NCBI GenBank assembly: GCA_030536855.1
Contig: JAUNPK010000028.1
Location: forward strand, 1-32,010
Direction: 5' to 3'
DNA: 32,010 nt
Origin: Eubacteriales bacterium
GTDB lineage: Bacteria; Bacillota; Clostridia; Lachnospirales; Lachnospiraceae
Position numbers and translations under genes: made by a program. Shown here piece by piece: positions 27,423 to 32,010 of this stretch. Each line of letters opens with the position of its first letter. Position 1 is the stretch's first letter. The notes beneath the pieces were generated by a model. It had not been told where the DNA came from. It was given only the letters and a program-made list of their open reading frames with translations, and did not search any database.

Positions 27423-28985
27423 TTACGCCTTAACATCAAGTATATATTGTCCATTATTCTTTTTATTTATATCTCCCTGAACAAAGTCAGTAACAAAATC
27501 AAACTTATCGGTTTGAGAATCTGATACCTTCATTTCAAAATGAGTTGAATACCCCAGATTTTCAAGTCTTTTATTAAGTTTATCTATGTGCTTGTAAACA
27601 AAATCAAGCATTTCTTCGCTTTCCAACATAAAATTTGTTGATACATTTTTATTGTTAAGTTTGACATAAACATCCATTGGACCAAGATGCTCCATATCAA
27701 GATGTAACATGGCGCTTATGTTGTCAGTGCCTTTTGACAAAGCTTTTTTGTTCGTGAAAACATAAAGTTCTCCATTACCTTCACCTTCAGAAAATTTAAC
27801 AGGTATCTGAAAGTACGTCATGTTTTTGTTAAGATCATTCATAAAATCAATGTTACTTTTTATATCCTGCATTCCTTTTGTAAAATCTGTTTTTAAGTCT
27901 GATTTTGCAATAATATCCTGTGCTTCGTCTACATTTTTCCTAATACGTTTATAATAATTGTTAATAGAATTTTCTGATTGGACCACATCCTTAGGGGTTA
28001 ATTTCATAGTTTCATTTATAACCTGATGTAATATGTCTTTAAAGAAATCTGACTTTAATATTTCTGAGTCCTTATTATTAAGACTGTCTGATAACATCTT
28101 GGTTATAAGGTCCTTTGTTGTGATATTGATGTCATCATAATTCACGGACGAATCCATAGTTAATTCCGGTATGTAACTGGATAATGATTCTTTTAGGGTT
28201 TCTGTTATGTGGGAAGTTATTTCCGGTGTCAGCTCAAATTTAGCACTTTCGATACCTTCGTATAATTTATCAATCACTTGGGTGAAAGAATTTACAAAAA
28301 TTTCCCGTGAACCATTTCCGACATAATTGGCAATATCTGTATTTAACTTATTTTCTAATGTATACAGATTCTTTTCTAACTGCCCGTTGAATTGTCTGTA
28401 AGCATCAAATTCCATAATATTTTCTTGTGTTACAGGCATTTCCAGTCTTAAAAGATTGGCTATGGTATTTATATTAGCTTCAGGAAATTTAGCACAATAT
28501 TTGGACATTGCTGTAATAGTTTCCGAATTAATTGGCATATTAAGATTAATAAGTTCTTTTACAATATTAATATTACTATCGGTGGCCGGTATACCTGAGG
28601 CATCAAGAGCTTTATAAATCAAGACCGTCTGCTGGTCATCCGGCTGCATTGCTTTTATTGATATCTGATTGTTTATGTTCTCTTCAATCATAAATGTAGC
28701 AGTTTCTCCGGCTTTAATATTAGCTCCTTCCTTTAATACGGCTGTGATGAAGGAACCATCGGCCATACTTATAAGAGCGGAATTATTATTTATTTCTTTT
28801 ACAAAACCTGTAAAGGTATCTCCTGCAAGCATGTTTTGTAAAATTGTGTTACCTGAAAGGGAGGATTTGAAGTCGGAATTTTGCAGAGAATTGCGAGTTG
28901 CAGACGTAATATCTCCTGTTTTATCCGATTGTTGATTTGGCTGCTGTATTGTACTTTTAAAAAAATCAGAAATGTTAATTGCCAT
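27423..28985 (-). CDS. FliK-like C-terminal domain protein at the ylqG position
   Basis: The 520-residue soluble protein has no signal peptide. Residues about 385-495 resemble the FliK/hook-length-control C-terminal domain (GELYVFTNKKAL, AMLHLDMEHLGPMDVYVKLNNKNVSTNFMLES, LNKRLENLGYS). The N-terminal two thirds are helical, Asn/Ser/Thr-rich and not recognisable. Position between rnhB and the FlhB-like gene equals B. subtilis ylqG. In flagella, FliK C-domain contacts FlhB C-domain to switch secreted substrates, so an orphan pair side by side is suggestive. AAAGGTGA precedes the ATG. The domain call is from pattern only. Confidence 0.72.
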   Translation of the reverse strand: MAINISDFFKSTIQQPNQQSDKTGDITSATRNSLQNSDFKSSLSGNTILQNMLAGDTFTGFVKEINNNSALISMADGSFITAVLKEGANIKAGETATFMIEENINNQISIKAMQPDDQQTVLIYKALDASGIPATDSNINIVKELINLNMPINSETITAMSKYCAKFPEANINTIANLLRLEMPVTQENIMEFDAYRQFNGQLEKNLYTLENKLNTDIANYVGNGSREIFVNSFTQVIDKLYEGIESAKFELTPEITSHITETLKESLSSYIPELTMDSSVNYDDINITTKDLITKMLSDSLNNKDSEILKSDFFKDILHQVINETMKLTPKDVVQSENSINNYYKRIRKNVDEAQDIIAKSDLKTDFTKGMQDIKSNIDFMNDLNKNMTYFQIPVKFSEGEGNGELYVFTNKKALSKGTDNISAMLHLDMEHLGPMDVYVKLNNKNVSTNFMLESEEMLDFVYKHIDKLNKRLENLGYSTHFEMKVSDSQTDKFDFVTDFVQGDINKKNNGQYILDVKA

Positions 28986-29066
28986 ATAGTCACCTTTTAT
29001 TAAAATTATGAAAATTATTTAGATTATGAAAATTTCTATGATGTACAGCAACCAAAGAAAATAGAT

Positions 29067-29723
29067 TTATATATTCTTTATGAAAGTGCGTCGGTGTATC
29101 GGGCATGGGCCAAATTCTCTTATGGCTTCCATATGGACTTTGGTACCGTATCCCTTATGCTTTGCAAATCCGTATTCAGGATACATTTCATCATACTTAT
29201 ACATTAAATGATCCCTGGTTACTTTGGCTATAATACTTGCTGATGCAATAGAAAGACTTTTAGCATCACCTTTTATTATAGGAACCTGTTTAATGTCTAC
29301 CATAGGAATGGTTACGGCATCATTAAGTAATATATCGGGTTTTACATCCAGGTTATTAATAGCGGTACGCATAGCTTCGTACGTAGCCTGTAATATATTA
29401 ATTTCATCAATGCGTTGAGGCGATGCAATGCCAACACCAATACTAACAGCTTCTCTTTGTATTACTTCAAAGAGTTCTTCACGTTTTTTCTCACTGAGTT
29501 TCTTAGAGTCATTAACATAAAGAATTCTTGAATCTTTGGGAAGAATTACAGCAGCTGCAACAACAGGACCTGCCAAAGGACCTCTTCCGGCTTCATCAAT
29601 TCCGCATATATTAGCAAATGTTGAATACTCTTTTTCGTAAGTACACATTTGTTCTATTCGATTCTTTTCCTGTTCAAGTTTTAATGCTTTCCTAGCAGTT
29701 CTTTCTTCTGATGCAGTACTCAT
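29067..29723 (-). CDS. rnhB: Ribonuclease HII
   Basis: RNase HII removes ribonucleotides and RNA primers from DNA hybrids. The 218-residue protein has the catalytic residues in GIDEAGRGPLAGPVVAAAV (Asp, Glu), ILLNDAV (Asp) and IKGDAKSLSIASASIIAKVTRD (Asp). A helical N-terminal extension of about 38 residues precedes the core. The ATG follows AAAGGAG. rbgA-rnhB is a conserved Firmicutes pair. Confidence 0.96.
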   Translation of the reverse strand: MSTASEERTARKALKLEQEKNRIEQMCTYEKEYSTFANICGIDEAGRGPLAGPVVAAAVILPKDSRILYVNDSKKLSEKKREELFEVIQREAVSIGVGIASPQRIDEINILQATYEAMRTAINNLDVKPDILLNDAVTIPMVDIKQVPIIKGDAKSLSIASASIIAKVTRDHLMYKYDEMYPEYGFAKHKGYGTKVHMEAIREFGPCPIHRRTFIKNI

Positions 29724-29767
29724 TCATTTACTCCTTTAAATTACCTGATAACTCGTGTGTAATATGA

Positions 29768-30661
29768 TTATAACTCTGTTGTGTCTTCTAAGGATATTCT
29801 GCCAAGTCTTCCGCTTCTGAAATCTTCCAGAATCAAATTAGACACCTTTTCATAATCAGGCTGTGCACCTTTTTTGATACAACCTCTTTTAATTGCAGCC
29901 TGCTCCATAATATATAATGGTATTGACATCTCTGGATTAATGCTGTTCTCGTCATAACTGTTTTCTACTTCTGATTTATTAAGGCTGAATCTTTCAATAA
30001 TATTGTCAGGATAATTATTATAAATGTATTTTATTATTTCCAATGATAGCTCTTCTACGTTTAGAATATTATCATTCATGGAACCTATCATTGCCAGTTT
30101 CTTACCGGTTTCTTTATCATTAAATTTAGGCCACAATATTCCGGGAGTATCAAGCAGTTCCACACTATTGTTAAGTTTAATCCATTGCTTTCCCTTGGTT
30201 ATACCCGGTTTGTTACCTGTTTTTGCACTTGCTTTTCCTGAAAATGAATTGATAAATGTTGATTTTCCTACATTTGGAATTCCTACTACCATTGCTCTTA
30301 CAGGTCTGTTAAGAATGCCTTTTGCCCGGTCTCTTTCGATTTTTTTGCTGCAGGATTCCATAATAAGGTTATTAACAGGCTTAATATCACTACTGTTCCT
30401 TGAATTTGATTTAAGACAAAGTATTTCTTTCTTGTTAAAGTATGAAATCCAATGATTTGTAATTCGTTCATCTGCAAGATCCGCTTTATTTAAAATTATT
30501 ATCCTGGCTTTATTTTTAGCCAAATCATCTATATCCGGATTACGACTGCTTAAAGGTATTCGAGCATCAACAATCTCAATAACAAGATCTATTAATTTTA
30601 TATTTTCTTCCATCATTCTTTTGGCCTTTGTCATATGACCAGGGTACCATTGATAATCCAT
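29768..30661 (-). CDS. rbgA: Ribosome biogenesis GTPase RbgA (YlqF)
   Basis: RbgA is a late 50S assembly factor. The 297-residue protein shows the circularly permuted GTPase order: NKAD (G4, residues 58-61) precedes GIPNVGKS (G1, 127-134) and DTPG (G3, 171-174). The N-terminal MDYQWYPGHMTKAKR is the family hallmark and holds the catalytic His. The C-terminal helical domain carries the rRNA-binding end. AAAAGGAG precedes the ATG. It lies 49 nt after lepB. Confidence 0.96.
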   Translation of the reverse strand: MDYQWYPGHMTKAKRMMEENIKLIDLVIEIVDARIPLSSRNPDIDDLAKNKARIIILNKADLADERITNHWISYFNKKEILCLKSNSRNSSDIKPVNNLIMESCSKKIERDRAKGILNRPVRAMVVGIPNVGKSTFINSFSGKASAKTGNKPGITKGKQWIKLNNSVELLDTPGILWPKFNDKETGKKLAMIGSMNDNILNVEELSLEIIKYIYNNYPDNIIERFSLNKSEVENSYDENSINPEMSIPLYIMEQAAIKRGCIKKGAQPDYEKVSNLILEDFRSGRLGRISLEDTTEL

Positions 30662-30710
30662 GAAAAAAATTCTCCTTTTATATAAATGTTTTGTATATTT
30701 GTATCATAAA

Positions 30711-31271
30711 TTAGGATATTAAATTTAGATGATTTATAGGACTTATTATCATCCATGCTTTTCCGATTATGTGTTCTTTTTTTATAGTTCCAATACTTGA
30801 GAAACGACTGTCCTCACTGTTGTTTCTATTGTCTCCAAGGCAGAAATATTCATCTTCCCCAAGCTTTATTTCATTGGCTGCAACACCTGCTGTCAGTATA
30901 TTAATGTCAGTGATATCTTCCTCTAATTTATTACCATTGATAAATACAGCTCCATCTTTAATTTGAACAGTTTCACCCGGAAGTCCAATAATCCTTTTTA
31001 CATATACTTTTGATGAACTGATGGAATCCGGTTCAAAGGCAATACAGTCAAATCTTTTGGGATTTTTAACAGAGTACGCAAATTTGTTTATTATCAAAGT
31101 ATCTCCATTATTTATCTGGCTTTCCATTGAGCTGCCTACTACTGTAGTTCTGAAACATAAAAATGAAACCAGAACATATGCACAAACAATAACTATAATA
31201 ACATCACATATATATTTGCATATATTCAACAATGTTGTATTTTCCTGATATCTTCTTTGGAATAAATTCAT
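30711..31271 (-). CDS. lepB: Type I signal peptidase
   Basis: The enzyme removes signal peptides from exported proteins at the outer face of the membrane. The 186-residue protein has one N-terminal membrane helix (about residues 20-41), the nucleophile Ser in VVGSSMES, the general-base Lys in VYVKRIIGLPGE, and the GDNRNNSEDSR box, the standard Gram-positive SipS layout. ATG 31271 is chosen over a longer in-frame start (31331) because that extension would run through the promoter. AAGGATGG lies upstream. A sip gene between rplS and rbgA is common in clostridia. Confidence 0.94.
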   Translation of the reverse strand: MNLFQRRYQENTTLLNICKYICDVIIVIVCAYVLVSFLCFRTTVVGSSMESQINNGDTLIINKFAYSVKNPKRFDCIAFEPDSISSSKVYVKRIIGLPGETVQIKDGAVFINGNKLEEDITDINILTAGVAANEIKLGEDEYFCLGDNRNNSEDSRFSSIGTIKKEHIIGKAWMIISPINHLNLIS

Positions 31272-31308
31272 AACACATCCATCCTTAGCTTTAAACTCAA
31301 TCTTATAG

Positions 31309-31338
31309 ATTATACCATAAAAAATAAGCACTGCACAA
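31309..31338 (-). promoter_or_regulatory. Extended -10 promoter of lepB inside the rplS terminator
   Basis: TATAAT (31314-31309) preceded by TGG gives an extended -10. A weak -35, TTGTGC (31338-31333) at 18 nt, lies within the terminator hairpin of rplS. The predicted start near 31302 leaves about 30 nt before the lepB ATG. Confidence 0.6.
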
Positions 31339-31356
31339 TAACGTGCAATGCTTATT
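31319..31356 (-). terminator. Intrinsic terminator after rplS
   Basis: A 14-bp stem with one G-U pair (arms 31356-31343 and 31336-31323; loop 6 nt) is followed on the minus strand by six T residues (31324-31319). It sits 37 nt after the rplS stop. Confidence 0.85.
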
Positions 31357-31392
31357 AAATCATGTTTTGAAATTATATCTAATTATTGCTAA

Positions 31393-31740
31393 TTATTTTA
31401 CTAATTCCTTAACTTTTGCAGACTTACCAGTTCTCTCACGTAAGTAGAATAACTTAGCACGTCTAACTTTACCATGTCTTACAACTTCAACCTTCTCTAC
31501 GATAGGTGAATGTAATGGCCAAGTCTTCTCTACACCAACGCCATTAGAAATCTTTCTAACTGTAAATGTAGCACGAACTCCTGTGCCCTGCTTCTTTAAT
31601 ACTGTACCTTCGAAAATCTGAGTTCTCTCACGGTTTCCTTCCTTAATCTTAGCTGATACCTTTACTGTATCACCTACGCTAAACTCAGGTACGTTAGCCT
31701 TAAGCTGTGCATCTTCAATGTTCTTAATAATTGTATTCAT
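31393..31740 (-). CDS. rplS: 50S ribosomal protein L19
   Basis: The 115-residue protein matches L19, which lies at the 30S-50S interface: it contains [57 protein letters not shown] and [28 protein letters not shown] lies five bases before the ATG. It has its own promoter, leader and terminator, so it appears to be a single-gene transcript. Confidence 0.98.
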   Translation of the reverse strand: MNTIIKNIEDAQLKANVPEFSVGDTVKVSAKIKEGNRERTQIFEGTVLKKQGTGVRATFTVRKISNGVGVEKTWPLHSPIVEKVEVVRHGKVRRAKLFYLRERTGKSAKVKELVK

Positions 31741-31811
31741 GTGTGACCTCCTTATTATTTCGATGTTCTTAATGTATATCTATACAACAGAGGACCATCT
31801 CTTTTCACAAC
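31741..31811 (-). ncRNA. Probable L19 leader (5' UTR of rplS)
   Basis: The leader forms an outer stem GAUGGUC/GAACAUC (31799-31793 with 31768-31762, 6 of 7 pairs) enclosing a hairpin UGUAU-AGAU-AUACA (31786-31773). Firmicutes rplS genes commonly carry an L19 leader with this outer-stem plus hairpin layout. The family match is inferred without a covariance search. Confidence 0.6.
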
Positions 31812-31817
31812 TTGTTA

Positions 31818-31846
31818 AGAATATCATATATAAAAACAATATGCAA
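31818..31846 (-). promoter_or_regulatory. Possible extended -10 promoter of rplS
   Basis: TATTCT (31823-31818) preceded by TGA, with TTGCAT (31846-31841) at exactly 17 nt. Both hexamers are imperfect, but the predicted start matches the beginning of the leader. The -35 lies in one arm of the upstream terminator. Confidence 0.4.
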
Positions 31847-31875
31847 GCATATTTTTTATAAATATGCCTGCATAT
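31829..31875 (-). terminator. Intrinsic terminator upstream of rplS
   Basis: The arms 31875-31862 and 31852-31839 pair over 14 bp (one G-U), extendable into the loop, and are followed on the minus strand by TGTTTTTATA (31838-31829). It would end the transcript of whatever gene precedes rplS. Confidence 0.8.
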
Positions 31876-31920
31876 ATGAGAAATTTTATGATTTTAAATA
31901 AGATATGTAATCTCTTTAAA

Positions 31921-32010
31921 TCAGATTACTGTGGATTGTTGAATCCGCCGTTGTTGATAAAACAGGGTTAAGTCAGGCATATAGTCAAAATCTTTCAGGC
32001 TCTCGATATT
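31921..32010 (-). CDS. Possible C-terminal end of an unidentified gene (cut by window edge)
   Basis: One minus-strand frame is open from the window edge to a TGA at 31923-31921 and gives 29 residues ending QQRRIQQSTVI; the other two minus-strand frames stop within about 30 nt. The terminator 46 nt downstream suits a gene end here. trmD often precedes rplS, but this tail does not look like TrmD to me. It may also be non-coding. Confidence 0.4.
   Translation of the reverse strand, partial: NIESLKDFDYMPDLTLFYQQRRIQQSTVI

Noticed and set aside
31272-31331. 20-residue N-terminal extension of signal peptidase
   Set aside because: It overlaps the promoter -10 and part of the terminator, and the signal peptidase begins normally at 31271.
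1-32010. CRISPR array, insertion sequence, tRNA or prophage
   Set aside because: No regularly spaced repeats, transposase or integrase motifs, terminal inverted repeats or tRNA-like cloverleaf were noticed on either strand.

Overview
This 32 kb window is AT-rich and gene-dense, with almost every gene on the minus strand. Gene content and order point to a low-GC Firmicute, most likely a clostridial/Lachnospiraceae-type bacterium; this is inferred from protein families and synteny, not from a marker gene. Blocks shared with Bacillus subtilis support it: rplS-rbgA(ylqF)-rnhB-ylqG-ylqH at the right, rsmD-coaD-ylbJ in the middle, and rng beside rplU at the left. Strong AGGAGG-type ribosome binding sites are common.

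Layout, in direction of minus-strand transcription (right to left). (1) 32010-31829: the tail of an unrecognised reading frame and a terminator. (2) 31846-31319: rplS with its own promoter, an L19-leader-like 5' UTR and a terminator. (3) 31338-25748: lepB, rbgA, rnhB, a FliK-like protein, a stand-alone FlhB C-terminal domain, yraN and pgeF, ending at a GC-rich bidirectional terminator. (4) 24910-25743, plus strand: an unknown exported, membrane-anchored protein. (5) 24855-17523: der, plsY, gpsA, a large MalT/LuxR-type regulator, rsmD, coaD and a coiled-coil protein. (6) 16542-17507, plus strand: a YlbJ-like membrane protein, divergent from an M23 peptidase (15593-16456). (7) 15609-7152: relQ-type (p)ppGpp synthetase, two RNA pseudouridine synthases, an rRNA methyltransferase, a YgiQ radical SAM protein, a small membrane protein, recU and a degenerate PAS-GGDEF protein. 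(8) 7141-193: histidine operon hisZ-hisG-hisD-hisB-hisA/hisI behind a consensus sigma-A promoter, then rng and a PAP2 phosphatase. (9) 153-1: rplU promoter, L21-leader-like 5' UTR and the first codons of rplU.

Most of the window is housekeeping: translation and ribosome assembly (rplS, rplU, rbgA, der, rsmD, rsmF-like, pseudouridine synthases), envelope lipid synthesis (plsY, gpsA), protein export (lepB), nucleic-acid maintenance (rnhB, recU, rng) and histidine synthesis. Less ordinary items are the HisA-HisI fusion in a his operon without hisH/hisF/hisC, the RNase G that ends just before its usual zinc-link motif, the orphan FliK-like/FlhB-C pair, the degenerate GGDEF protein, the large regulator inside the der-coaD operon, and promoters embedded in upstream terminators.

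I see no mobile element, CRISPR array, tRNA or rRNA. No gene-free stretch exceeds 300 bases; the longest are the right-hand end (31741-31920, leader plus terminator), 6981-7151 (his promoter and leader) and 41-192 (rplU promoter and leader).
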